Origin: Weeksellaceae bacterium TAE3-ERU29
Lineage (GTDB): Bacteria; Bacteroidota; Bacteroidia; Flavobacteriales; Weeksellaceae
Length of the DNA stretch: 63,723 nt
Reading direction: 5' to 3'
Assembly: GCA_019218445.1 (NCBI GenBank)
Contig: JAHUUM010000013.1
Span: 1-63,723, forward strand
In this document: positions 53,525-61,574 of the stretch, piece after piece
Layout of the letters: each line of letters begins with the position of its first letter
How positions within the stretch are numbered: position 1 is the stretch's first letter
Made by a program: the position numbers and the translations under genes
Notes under the pieces: generated by a model
Databases searched by the model: none
Told to the model about the DNA's origin: nothing
The model's input: the letters and a program-made list of their open reading frames with translations, nothing else

Positions 53525-54508
53525 ATGATTAATATAAAAGATATTTTAAACATTTCTTCTAATGCCGATTTTAAAGAACAAACATTAAAAGTCTTTAAAT
53601 TCCAAGCAGAAAATTGCGATATTTATAAAAGATTTTTAAATTTTCTAAACATAAACCCTAATGAGATAAATTCAATAGAGGAAATTCCTTTTATGCCTAT
53701 TTCCTTTTTTAAGAGTTTTAAAATCTTAACCCAAGTTGATTCTTACGAGAAAATATTTACCAGTTCAGGGACAACGGGCGAAAACACAAGCCGACATTTC
53801 GTACATCAATTATCGGTTTATCATAAGGAATTAGATGCCGGTTTTAAGCACTTTTTCGGGAATTACGAAGATTACCATATCTTTTCTCTCCTTCCTGCCT
53901 ATGCGGAAAGAACAGGCTCTTCTCTAATTGAAATGGTGGAGTATTGGAAAAAACAAACGAAACAGCCCGCAAGTGAGCATTATTTATACAATCACAAAAA
54001 ATTATACGAAGATTTACTAAAAGCTCAATCCGAAAAAAAGAAGATTATTTTAATTGGAGTTTCTTTTGCCTTAATCGATTTTGCCGAATCTTTTCCATTT
54101 GAAATGAAAAATACAATTTTGATAGAAACAGGTGGAATGAAAGGCAGAAAAAAGGAAATCACACGCGAGGAATTACATTCAATATTAAAAGATGCCTTTA
54201 AATTAGATAAGATTTACTCGGAATATGGAATGACAGAACTGCTTTCTCAAGCATATTCTACGGGCGAACAATTATTTTCCACTCCACCATGGATGCGGAT
54301 TTTACTTCGTGACACAGAAGACCCACTAAGCCTTGTCCCACACGGGAAAACAGGCGGTATAAACGTAATTGATTTAGCAAACCTCTATTCTTGCAGTTTT
54401 ATTGCCACAGATGATTTAGGCAGAATGCACGACAATAATCAATTTGAAATCTTAGGCAGATTTGATAACAGCGATGTGCGTGGTTGTAATTTAATGGTGG
54501 TGGGGTAA
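53525..54508 (+). CDS. LuxE-like acyl-protein synthetase / AMP-binding enzyme
   Basis: A 327-residue adenylate-forming enzyme related to LuxE. The ATP-binding FTSSGTTGENTSRHF near residue 80 and SEYGMTELLSQAYS near 238 are the signature motifs of the superfamily, and the short length without a carrier domain fits the LuxE type. It would activate an acyl or aryl acid to AMP. Flavobacterial homologues are often annotated only as acyltransferase. The substrate is unknown. The chromosomal backbone ends after it; the next genes look acquired. Confidence 0.75.
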   Translation: MINIKDILNISSNADFKEQTLKVFKFQAENCDIYKRFLNFLNINPNEINSIEEIPFMPISFFKSFKILTQVDSYEKIFTSSGTTGENTSRHFVHQLSVYHKELDAGFKHFFGNYEDYHIFSLLPAYAERTGSSLIEMVEYWKKQTKQPASEHYLYNHKKLYEDLLKAQSEKKKIILIGVSFALIDFAESFPFEMKNTILIETGGMKGRKKEITREELHSILKDAFKLDKIYSEYGMTELLSQAYSTGEQLFSTPPWMRILLRDTEDPLSLVPHGKTGGINVIDLANLYSCSFIATDDLGRMHDNNQFEILGRFDNSDVRGCNLMVVG

Positions 54509-54621
54509 AATAGGTTAAACTAAACTTCCTATACCTTTTTTATTCGTACTATTTTCATACTAAAACCAGAGAAATATTACACATAGGTTAGACATACCTT
54601 TTCCAATCAATCTCTTAATAA

Positions 54622-54753
54622 CAAAATTCCAATAGGATTATAAGTGAGGCATTAGGACATAGAAATATTAAAACAACAGAAAGATATATTGGTAGTTTTT
54701 ACAATAAAAATAGAGCTGTATATTCTAAAAAGATTACAGATTTCATTCAATAA
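54622..54753 (+). pseudogene. C-terminal fragment of a tyrosine recombinase/integrase
   Basis: Forty-three codons read in one frame to a TAA, and they include ISEALGHRNIKTTERYIGSF. This is the C-terminal motif of tyrosine recombinases: the LGH with a following Arg and the catalytic Tyr in RYI. A stop codon lies just before position 54622 in the same frame, and no upstream catalytic domain with the first Arg is present. It is the tail of a deleted integrase gene. Confidence 0.8.
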
Positions 54754-54807
54754 CCATAAAAAGGTTTATGATTAATATAAGTAAAAAAAAATAACTAAAT
54801 TAGCCCT

Positions 54808-55071
54808 ATGACAACAGATGCACTAAAAATTAACTTAGCACAAAAAATATTATCCCTTGATGATAGTATTTTATTAGAGAAAATAAAAGACCTTTTAAAA
54901 GTAGAAGATACAAGCGTGTATTATACTACTACAGGAGAGGCTCTAACAGAAAAAGCGTTTATTGCTGAAATGGATAATCAGCAAGAGAGAATAAAAAAAG
55001 GCGAAGCTAAATTTCACTCAATAGAAGACGTAAGAAAAAAGGTATTACATGCGAGTCGTTTGGGAGAATAG
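54808..55071 (+). CDS. Antitoxin of a ParE/RelE-type pair
   Basis: An 87-residue acidic-basic small protein (LKINLAQKILSLDDSILLEK at the start, then EALTEKAFIAEMDNQQERIK). It matches the general pattern of Bacteroidetes antitoxins that precede RelE/ParE toxins, with an N-terminal helical part and a C-terminal helix that wraps the toxin. The toxin gene overlaps it by 23 nt, fixing the assignment. It likely represses its own promoter, although no operator was identified. Confidence 0.8.
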   Translation: MTTDALKINLAQKILSLDDSILLEKIKDLLKVEDTSVYYTTTGEALTEKAFIAEMDNQQERIKKGEAKFHSIEDVRKKVLHASRLGE

Positions 55072-55345
55072 TGCTTTAGAAGATTTAGAAAACGCTATAA
55101 ATTATATTGCAAACAAGAGTCCTCAGAACGCAGTAAAAGTTTTAGATACATTATTAGCATTGTCTGAATCTTTAGTTAATATGCCGTATAAATATCCTAA
55201 AGAGCCTCATTACAATAAAGAGTCTATTCGCTTTGTTGCTAAATGGAGCTTTAAAATGATTTATCAGGTAGATGATAATCAAATAATTGTATTGAGGTTA
55301 TTTAATACATATCAAGACCCTAATAAACTTTATAAGCTTGAATGA
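55049..55345 (+). CDS. ParE/RelE-superfamily toxin
   Basis: A 98-residue toxin: RVVWENSALEDLENAINYI at the N-terminus, a helix with SLVNMPYKYPKEP and the C-terminal strands FKMIYQVDDNQIIVLRLFNT. The pattern is of the RelE/ParE fold, whose members either cut mRNA on ribosomes or poison gyrase; the sequence does not decide between the two. It overlaps the antitoxin by 23 nt and the next gene by 8 nt. Confidence 0.86.
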   Translation: MRVVWENSALEDLENAINYIANKSPQNAVKVLDTLLALSESLVNMPYKYPKEPHYNKESIRFVAKWSFKMIYQVDDNQIIVLRLFNTYQDPNKLYKLE

Positions 55346-56333
55346 TTTAGAAAAATACTTCAACATTTCTTTCCCTTTCTTAGTCAATAGTGAATACGAC
55401 TTAGATGAGGTTATACTTAATTTTGGTTATTCAAATGATGAAATGGATTCTAAAGAAAACCACAAGAAACTTTGTCGTAAGTATTATGAGTTAAAATTTA
55501 CCTCAGAGGGTATTCAAAAACAAGAAATCAATGAAGAAAAAGCAAAAGGAAAAACAATAAGGGATAATTTGTTTTCTTACGATCTGGCTAATCCTGAAGA
55601 TGATTACTATTTCTCTACCCTTAACTATAATGAAGTAAATAAAATTGATATCTGTAATAAACTTTATATGTTTTTTTCTTATCATCATATCCAAATAATT
55701 GAAAATTGCTACGATGAGATTAATAAATTCTTAATTGAGGCTAAAACAGATACTCAAGCAAATGTTTTTTTAGAAGCTGTCATTAAAACTATACATTACT
55801 CAAACTTTTATTTAAATGACATTCTTAAATCTAAAAATATAAATAAAATTCAAAAATACACATCTGAACAGCTTATTGAATTTAATAAAGATTTATTAGA
55901 TACAATCAAAGACAGACTAAAAAATATATTTCCGCACATACTGGAAAATACAGCTATTGAGGAAAACACAAAACAAGAAAAAGAAAACAAACTTAGAAAG
56001 ACCTTTATCTATAAATTTGGCTCTTTATTAGCCGAAAAAGTAATTCAAATAGATAGTGAATATTATCAGTATAGAGGAACCCAATATGAATCCGCAAATG
56101 CTTTAGCAAAAAAAGAAGCTCTTAATCTTGGGGTTTCCGTAAGCACATTATCTTCCCATTTAAGCCAAACAAAGGGAGGGAGTGGCCATAAAAATAACCT
56201 TTTCCATATAAAACAATTTAAATATATTGAGTTAATAATCGAAGACTTTAGAAAGGCTAAAAAAGATATATCTCCCCTTTTTATGGAAAAATATGAAGAA
56301 CTAAAAAAACAAGTAGAAGAAAATTATACCTAG
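55338..56333 (+). CDS. Protein of unknown function on the element
   Basis: A 331-residue, Lys/Asn-rich, cytoplasmic protein that I do not recognise. The middle (about 105-215) looks helical, and the C-terminal quarter has YQYRGTQYESANALAKKEAL and VSVSTLSSHLSQTKGGSGH, which resembles a helix-turn-helix segment. The start is inferred: a TTG at 55338 gives the frame and overlaps the toxin end by 8 nt; no ATG exists nearby. Its place before the excisionase-like gene suggests an element regulator or replication accessory. Confidence 0.6.
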   Translation: MNDLEKYFNISFPFLVNSEYDLDEVILNFGYSNDEMDSKENHKKLCRKYYELKFTSEGIQKQEINEEKAKGKTIRDNLFSYDLANPEDDYYFSTLNYNEVNKIDICNKLYMFFSYHHIQIIENCYDEINKFLIEAKTDTQANVFLEAVIKTIHYSNFYLNDILKSKNINKIQKYTSEQLIEFNKDLLDTIKDRLKNIFPHILENTAIEENTKQEKENKLRKTFIYKFGSLLAEKVIQIDSEYYQYRGTQYESANALAKKEALNLGVSVSTLSSHLSQTKGGSGHKNNLFHIKQFKYIELIIEDFRKAKKDISPLFMEKYEELKKQVEENYT

Positions 56334-56408
56334 ATTATACCGTATAATTCTGGTATAACAGAACCTGAAAATACATTTGCCTCATTAAATAATTAAAAAT
56401 ATTAAATA

Positions 56409-56756
56409 ATGAGAAAATTAACTTTTTCAGAATTATCAGTTGAAGAACTGAAAGAACTTATAAGAGAATGTATAATCTCAGTAATACCTCACTTAAAAAC
56501 AGACAAAGCCCCTGAGGAGAAAGAATTTTATACTTTAAAAGAGACAGCTAAGATTTTAGATATTGCTGAGAGTACAATGTATGCTTTAAATAGAAAAAAC
56601 ATTATTCCGTATTACAAATTTGCAGGAAAATGCCATTACCAAAAATCAGATATTCATGATGCTATAAAAGATAACAAGATTAAATCAATATCTGAGATTG
56701 AGAAAGAAGCAAATAATTGGCGTTCAAATCAAAAAAGAAAGGGTCATGTACGATAA
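56409..56756 (+). CDS. Excisionase-like helix-turn-helix protein
   Basis: A 115-residue protein. After about 40 residues of N-terminal helix, it has FYTLKETAKILDIAESTMYA and NIIPYYKFAGKCHYQKSDIHD, the winged-helix pattern of MerR/excisionase-type DNA-binding domains used by Bacteroidetes mobile elements. The C-terminal tail is basic. Such proteins either control excision or repress the element. The Rep-like gene overlaps its end by 11 nt. Confidence 0.82.
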   Translation: MRKLTFSELSVEELKELIRECIISVIPHLKTDKAPEEKEFYTLKETAKILDIAESTMYALNRKNIIPYYKFAGKCHYQKSDIHDAIKDNKIKSISEIEKEANNWRSNQKRKGHVR

Positions 56757-57675
56757 TATTAAAATTTCTATTAAAGAGAAACATTCCTTTGAGGAAATAA
56801 TATATAACGAGTTTCCTGATTTTAATTTCACAATTAACAATGGGGAAATTAAGAATAAAAAGAATACTAATGCTTCTATTTATCCTATAAAAGGTAATAT
56901 AGACTCTATGTCGTATGTTATAAATAAACATACAGCATACATAGAAAGTTCATTACATAAGTATTATAATTTAGCAAAGACACAAGAGAATATTAATTAT
57001 AATAATTTTACTTTCTGTCAAGCAATAGAAAGCTTAGAGAGATTTAGAAAAACCTTTAAATCTTATGATTTTTCAGATACCAAAATTACATCATTAGAAT
57101 TTGGGTTTAATATAAAAATGGAGAGCTCTGTAAAAGAAATTATAGAAAAAAACTTTCTATTATATAAGTTTAGACCTCATTATGTCTACGAGAATAAAAA
57201 AGACTTTATAATGAAAAAATTCAAATCGGGAAATTATCTTTTTAAGATTTATGACAAAGGCAGACAGAACAATCTGGATTATGAGTTGATAAGGATAGAG
57301 ATAAAATACAATTCCAAAGAGTTAAAAAAACTAAAGATAATTGACTATTATGATTTATATGAACCTGAAAAGGTAAAAAATTTATTCAATGACTTTAAAG
57401 AAAAGTTTGAGCATTTTATAATTGTAGACACTCGTTTTAATAATAAATTATCAAAGCAAGAAATAGAAAGCATAGGAAATAAATTAGAATATTCTTACTG
57501 GAAAAGGAAAGATATTTCTTACTCTACAAAATACCGACACAAAAAACAGTTCTTTTCATTACTAAAAGAAAAAGGATTAACCAATATTTCTGAATTATTA
57601 AAAGAAAAAATATCTCAAAAAATTAATCTCCTTTCTGAAAGTTGTAAAGACTTAAATAACTTACTTCAAAATTAA
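56746..57675 (+). CDS. Rep-like protein (possible plasmid/phage replication initiator)
   Basis: About 309 residues from the ATG at 56746, which is chosen because MYDNIKISI reads as a natural N-terminus; a TTG start at 56698 is less likely. The protein has MSYVINKHTAYIESSLHKYY, FGFNIKM, then YLFKIYDKGRQNNLDYELIR and EIKYNSKELKKL, a pattern similar to phage/plasmid replication initiators of the gene II/X type that act in rolling-circle replication. I cannot assign the catalytic tyrosine, so the call is by pattern only. It follows the HTH gene in the usual element order. Confidence 0.5.
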   Translation: MYDNIKISIKEKHSFEEIIYNEFPDFNFTINNGEIKNKKNTNASIYPIKGNIDSMSYVINKHTAYIESSLHKYYNLAKTQENINYNNFTFCQAIESLERFRKTFKSYDFSDTKITSLEFGFNIKMESSVKEIIEKNFLLYKFRPHYVYENKKDFIMKKFKSGNYLFKIYDKGRQNNLDYELIRIEIKYNSKELKKLKIIDYYDLYEPEKVKNLFNDFKEKFEHFIIVDTRFNNKLSKQEIESIGNKLEYSYWKRKDISYSTKYRHKKQFFSLLKEKGLTNISELLKEKISQKINLLSESCKDLNNLLQN

Positions 57676-57684
57676 AAGATAAAA

Positions 57685-57727
57685 ATGAAAGATTTTCCTA
57701 TAGTATGGTGTAAGGAAAACCTTTCAT
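57685..57727 (+). terminator. Intrinsic terminator of the element operon
   Basis: ATGAAAGATTTTCCT with AGGAAAACCTTTCAT (one mismatch), 13-nt loop, ten bases after the Rep-like stop. Confidence 0.75.
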
Positions 57728-57881
57728 TATCATAATTAAGTAAAAGGTGTAAACGCACATAAATAACCTCTATTTTTATTTAATTAGGGTCTTATATATA
57801 ACCCATAGAAAAAAGAAGTTTCTTTATTAAGATTATACGACTTACATATCTTTTTTAACTACTCTAATATATAAAACTATT

Positions 57882-58382
57882 TTACCAATCATATTGTTTT
57901 TTACCTCCATAATATTTAATTAGCTTACCAAAAGCTTCTACGCATTTATTAATATCTGCTTTGTTTTCTGCGATCATTCCAAGTAATGGATTATCAGAGC
58001 CATTTCTTTCACCCTCTTCATTAATTGATTCTGAACAAATAATATTATTAATACATTTGGCATATATAAAATACTGTCCATCTGTCAATTCATAAGTCAC
58101 AGAATCATAATATAAATTTTTAAGGTTTAATTTCATTATACTTTTTTCATTTAAAGCAGATAACTTAGAATCAAAATGCTTTGTCGTAGTCTTCTGATAT
58201 ATAATACCATCTTTGATAGTCGTAAATGCCAAAAACATATAATGCCCATTATTATAAGCAGGTCTTGCATTTGAAAAATTTTGATTAATCCAATTTTCAA
58301 TATTTTTTGGTTTTACTTTAGAATTTTGGCTAAAGCAAATTTGAATTGTAAAAATTGCAATAATAATAAGTCTTAATTTCAT
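57882..58382 (-). CDS. Small secreted protein of unknown function
   Basis: A 166-residue exported protein with a Sec signal (IFTIQICFSQ). The mature part has NWINQNFSNARPAYNNGHYM, LSALNEKSIMKLNL and a conserved-looking CINNIICSESINEEGERNG, and ends with KYYGGKKQYDW. No known domain was recognised. It is 5 bp behind the larger secreted gene, forming a two-gene unit on the minus strand. Confidence 0.7.
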   Translation of the reverse strand: MKLRLIIIAIFTIQICFSQNSKVKPKNIENWINQNFSNARPAYNNGHYMFLAFTTIKDGIIYQKTTTKHFDSKLSALNEKSIMKLNLKNLYYDSVTYELTDGQYFIYAKCINNIICSESINEEGERNGSDNPLLGMIAENKADINKCVEAFGKLIKYYGGKKQYDW

Positions 58383-58387
58383 AATTT

Positions 58388-59527
58388 TTATTTTATTAAA
58401 TAGTTTAAATTAAATCCTATATTAGAAAAGTTACTCGAACTAGATCGTCTATAGATACCAAAAGAAAATTTTGAAAAATTATATTCCACCCCAAATTGAT
58501 ATTTTAAATAATCTATAGTATTTCCATAATCATATCCACCATAGCCATAACCAACAGGTTCATAGGCATATCCCATTCCTAACCCTGCAAATAGAAATAA
58601 CTTCTCTCCAATCGAAACGTTATAATTAATCAAAGCAGACAATTCATACTGTTTTTTCAATACCTCATTTTCTTCATTAACAAACATTTCAAAAGGAATT
58701 TCTAAAGATACTTTACTTCCTAATCTTGCTTTAAAATCTATACTTCCTATATAATGAGAGCTTTCTTCATAATACGATCTTTCTATATTGTATCCTGTAG
58801 ATAAACCTACTCCTACACCTATTGAATACTTATAGGGGATAGATTCTGAACCTATTTTAATCTTATTGTAATTATAAGAAGTTACATAATATCCTATGTT
58901 GTCCCAATCACTTGTATCTAACGATTTTGGTTTCTTATTAGGATTTCTTTTCCAACTTTTTATTTCGTTTTCTACAGTTAAAAAATAGTTTAGCAGTGCA
59001 TTTGTTGTGCTTTTTTTAGAATAGTCTATAGTTCTATTATTAATATCTATCACATACTCTTCATATTCTTCGATATACGAAATTTGTGCTTGATTAAATT
59101 TAGAAAAACTATGTATAAGAGAGCTTATCTCATTAACTTTATTTTGTAATAAAGTGAAATTATGGTCATGTCTTCCTTGTAAGATAAGAACAGCGTTTCC
59201 TAATGTCCCCGATATATCCACTTGCTCAGGTTTACTGTATTTATATGGCTTTCTTCTGTTATCTCTTCCTTTTTTTTCATAATCTTTTTGACCGTCATAA
59301 AGACCTCTTGCGTAACCATCTTTGTAAGTATTACCTTCACCTACCTTGGGTATTGGAGTTTCTACATAGGGATAATTTCTATCATAATCGCAAGTATAAT
59401 CTCCATTTAACCTGGAAGCATTACAATAACCATCTTTATGTCCAGATAAATATCCCTTGTCATACTGAATCTGACCAAATACCACCGATAAGGTAATTAA
59501 AAAACTAAATGTTAAAAACTTTTTCAT
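58388..59527 (-). CDS. Secreted outer-membrane protein with GY(x)DG repeats
   Basis: A 379-residue exported protein (signal ending VVFGQI). The N-terminal part has two Gly/Tyr/Asp-rich segments (YDKGYLSGHKDGYC and YKDGYARGLYDGQKDY). The C-terminal half looks like an outer-membrane beta-barrel with alternating strands (SIGVGVGLSTGYNI, GLGMGYAYEPVGYGYGGYDY, FGIYRRSSSSNFSNIGFNL). It does not match a named family I recognise. It has a long, structured 5' leader of about 255 nt and a TAnnTTTG promoter at 59787. Confidence 0.75.
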   Translation of the reverse strand: MKKFLTFSFLITLSVVFGQIQYDKGYLSGHKDGYCNASRLNGDYTCDYDRNYPYVETPIPKVGEGNTYKDGYARGLYDGQKDYEKKGRDNRRKPYKYSKPEQVDISGTLGNAVLILQGRHDHNFTLLQNKVNEISSLIHSFSKFNQAQISYIEEYEEYVIDINNRTIDYSKKSTTNALLNYFLTVENEIKSWKRNPNKKPKSLDTSDWDNIGYYVTSYNYNKIKIGSESIPYKYSIGVGVGLSTGYNIERSYYEESSHYIGSIDFKARLGSKVSLEIPFEMFVNEENEVLKKQYELSALINYNVSIGEKLFLFAGLGMGYAYEPVGYGYGGYDYGNTIDYLKYQFGVEYNFSKFSFGIYRRSSSSNFSNIGFNLNYLIK

Positions 59528-59592
59528 ATAAATGAATTTTTGCTCCGCCCAAACCCAAAGTAGAAATATTAAAATTTGATTAAAACAAGAAA

Positions 59593-59745
59593 GGCGTGGG
59601 TTTGTAACTAAAAATCCTGTTCTGAGGTTCTGACAAAACCCGCCCCAATGATTATATAGTAACTTTAACCCACACCCAATAGGGAGTAGGTTAGTTACTT
59701 TAATCTTTAGGAGCTTTAAGGAAACTGTCAGATTTCAGAACCCAG
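59593..59745 (-). promoter_or_regulatory. Structured leader RNA with alternative or pseudoknotted pairings
   Basis: Between the promoter and the secreted gene, complementary segments occur in this order: GGCGTGGGTTTGT (59593-59605) pairs with ACAAAACCCGCC (59633-59644); CTGAGGTTCTGA (59622-59633) pairs with TCAGAACCCAG (59735-59745, one bulge); AGTAACTTTAACC (59658-59670) pairs with GGTTAGTTACT (59689-59699, two-base bulge). The first two stems interlock, so they would form a pseudoknot or compete. I cannot match this to a known riboswitch. It could alternatively be an oriT or replication-origin relic. Confidence 0.5.
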
Positions 59746-59786
59746 ATTAAAATAAGCTAACGCTTTCTTTTACTAAATTTCTACTA

Positions 59787-59794
59787 CAAAAGTA
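59787..59794 (-). promoter_or_regulatory. TAnnTTTG -7 box of the secreted-protein pair
   Basis: On the minus strand TACTTTTG lies 260 bp before the ATG at 59527. It is the only full box upstream of this gene, so the transcript would carry the structured leader. Confidence 0.5.
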
Positions 59795-60174
59795 AAAATA
59801 TTGCACGACATTTCATAACTTTTCGGATTTCCATTTAAAGTAAATTAACACTTTCTTTCATAAGAATTTAGATAAATATAAAAGATTTCTTACATAATAG
59901 AACTGTATTATTTAACTTTGTAATCTTTAGGCAATTTAATACAACTATAATAACATATAAAGCTTACTTAGAAACACAGATTACATTTGATAATAATATT
60001 GTAAAGCAGTTAAAACTTAATTAAAATAAAAGAAGAGTAATTCCTTTAAAGCCTTTGGAAATAATAAAATTATAAAGAGTCTCAACCTACTAATAAAAAA
60101 GTGGTAGGGACATTCTTATTTCTTTTTAATATCCCCCTAGGAGAATTGTTATAATCTTAAAAAAATAGATTTTT
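59795..60174. other. AT-rich intergenic segment
   Basis: No gene or clear signal is visible here. One weak hairpin near 60080-60110 (GTCTC/GGGAC type, with T-rich sequence after it) could be a terminator. The segment lies between the structured leader and the tRNA-Asn region and may be element or island remnant. Confidence 0.5.
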
Positions 60175-60196
60175 TTGTGCAAATATTGTGCAAATA
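60175..60196. repeat. Tandem 11-bp repeat near tRNA-Asn
   Basis: TTGTGCAAATA occurs twice head to tail (60175-60185, 60186-60196), about 45 bp from the 3' end of tRNA-Asn. The pattern is of the kind seen at integrase binding sites or att regions of Bacteroidetes elements, but the role here is inferred. Confidence 0.55.
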
Positions 60197-60198
60197 AA

Positions 60199-60231
60199 AA
60201 AGAGTTACAATATTTTCAATTGTAACTCTTT
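60199..60231 (-). terminator. Intrinsic terminator of tRNA-Asn
   Basis: AAAGAGTTACAAT with ATTGTAACTCTTT, a perfect 13-bp stem with a 7-nt loop, 10 bp past the 3' end of the tRNA, T-rich on the minus strand. Confidence 0.85.
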
Positions 60232-60240
60232 CATTTTAAG

Positions 60241-60314
60241 CTCCTCCTGCTGGGCTCGAACCAGCGACCCTCTGATTAACAGTCAGATGCTCTAACCAAC
60301 TGAGCTAAGGAGGA
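60241..60314 (-). tRNA. tRNA-Asn (GTT)
   Basis: On the minus strand a 74-nt cloverleaf: 7-bp acceptor stem TCCTCCT/AGGAGGA, D-arm GCTCAGTTGGTTAGAGC, anticodon stem TCTGA/TCAGA holding CTGTTAA with anticodon GTT, T-loop GGTTCGAGCC, and discriminator G, all as expected for tRNA-Asn. CCA is not encoded. Its 3' end borders the presumed degenerate element. Confidence 0.97.
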
Positions 60315-60458
60315 ATTTCTCTTTTTATTTGTGGTTGCAAATATAAAACTTATTTTTAATTCTGCAAAAAATATTTTTTATATTTTAAAGACCTCTTTTT
60401 CCCATTTCTCTCAAACGGACTGCAAATATAAAATCAATTTTATAATTGACAAAATATT

Positions 60459-61574
60459 TTATTTATTTTTTATATCTAAAGCATCTCTCAAAGTATTACC
60501 AAATACATTAAATGCTAATACTAAGACTAATATACAAATACCCGGCAATAAAGCTAAATGTTGTTTTCCTAAAATAATATGAGCGTAGTTCTCCTTTATT
60601 ATATTTCCCCAACTCGGTGTTGGTGGCTGAGCTCCTATTCCAAGAAAACTTAGCCCACTCTCTACTAATATTGCAGCAGCAAAATTCGCGGCAGAAATCA
60701 CAATTACAGGAGCAATAGTATTAGGTAATATTTCTTTAAATATAATTCTGCGGTCGGTCATGCCTAAACTTCTTGAGGCTTCTACAAATTCTTTCTCCCG
60801 ATAACTTAAAAACTGACCTCTTACAACTCTTGCCACCTCAACCCACATGGTTAAACCTACAGCTATAAAAATCTGCCAAAACCCCTTTCCTATTGCCAAA
60901 GTAATCGCCATTACCAATAACAACGTAGGAATAGACCACACTACATTTATTATCCACATAATTACAGCATCTATTTTACCGCCATAATATCCCGCCAACG
61001 CTCCCAACGTAATTCCTACGAAAAGCGAAATTGCTACAGCTATGAACCCAATAAAAAAAGATATTCTTGTCCCGACTAATAATCGTGAATAGAAATCACG
61101 ACCAAAGCTATCTGTACCGAGATAAAATTGTTTTTTATAAATAAAATCTTTTTCTATAGCTGATTTAGAAACACCTTTATCCAACCATATTTTCAATGGC
61201 TTTTCTTGTATTTCGCCTTTTAAATCTTCTCCTAAATAAGGGGTATATTTTATAGTGTTTTCAGTTATGGAATAGTCCACAATAGGGATTTCTTCAAAAT
61301 CTTGCTTCTTTCCAAAAAAATAATCAGAAAAACTCTTTTGCTCTGTATAATTCTTTAATGGAATTTTAAGCATTTCTTGTTCATACCCCATTGGTTTATA
61401 TTTCAAAATCACTTGTTGCATAGCAGCATTCTGAGTATAATCTGTTGCGAATACATAACAAAAAATACTGACAATGGCAGCTACTGTAATTACAGAAATA
61501 GCCACCATTGCCAATATATTTTTCTTCAATTTTGAAAAAGAAGAGAATAATATAGATTTTCCCTTTTCAGGCAT
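60459..61574 (-). CDS. OppC/DppC-type peptide ABC transporter permease
   Basis: A 371-residue inner-membrane permease. After an N-terminal span (ILAMVAISVITVAAIVSIFC), a periplasmic insert of about 110 residues typical of Bacteroidetes OppC, and YLGTDSFGRDFYSRLLVG, it has five more spans with the permease motif EFVEASRSLGMTDRRIIFKEI and ILPNTIAPVIVISAA. It would form half of a channel for peptides or nickel, together with partners not seen here. It shares one nucleotide with the end of the protease gene upstream and is probably translated with it. Confidence 0.88.
   Translation of the reverse strand: MPEKGKSILFSSFSKLKKNILAMVAISVITVAAIVSIFCYVFATDYTQNAAMQQVILKYKPMGYEQEMLKIPLKNYTEQKSFSDYFFGKKQDFEEIPIVDYSITENTIKYTPYLGEDLKGEIQEKPLKIWLDKGVSKSAIEKDFIYKKQFYLGTDSFGRDFYSRLLVGTRISFFIGFIAVAISLFVGITLGALAGYYGGKIDAVIMWIINVVWSIPTLLLVMAITLAIGKGFWQIFIAVGLTMWVEVARVVRGQFLSYREKEFVEASRSLGMTDRRIIFKEILPNTIAPVIVISAANFAAAILVESGLSFLGIGAQPPTPSWGNIIKENYAHIILGKQHLALLPGICILVLVLAFNVFGNTLRDALDIKNK

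Larger units (their letters stand above)
54510..60240. mobile_element. Probable degenerate integrative element next to tRNA-Asn
   Basis: Several features suggest a decayed integrated element. There is an orphan C-terminal fragment of a tyrosine recombinase at 54622, a ParE/RelE-type TA pair, a protein of unknown function, a small excisionase-like helix-turn-helix protein and a Rep-like protein in one direction, then two secreted proteins, and a tRNA-Asn at the right edge. The genes are more AT-rich and rich in Lys/Asn than the flanks. No complete integrase, no mobilization gene and no clear direct copy of the tRNA end on the left were seen. Both boundaries are estimates. Confidence 0.45.

Noticed and set aside
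54510-54600. Two copies of ATAGGTTA-like sequence as a left att site
   Set aside because: They are imperfect and have no match at the tRNA-Asn side.
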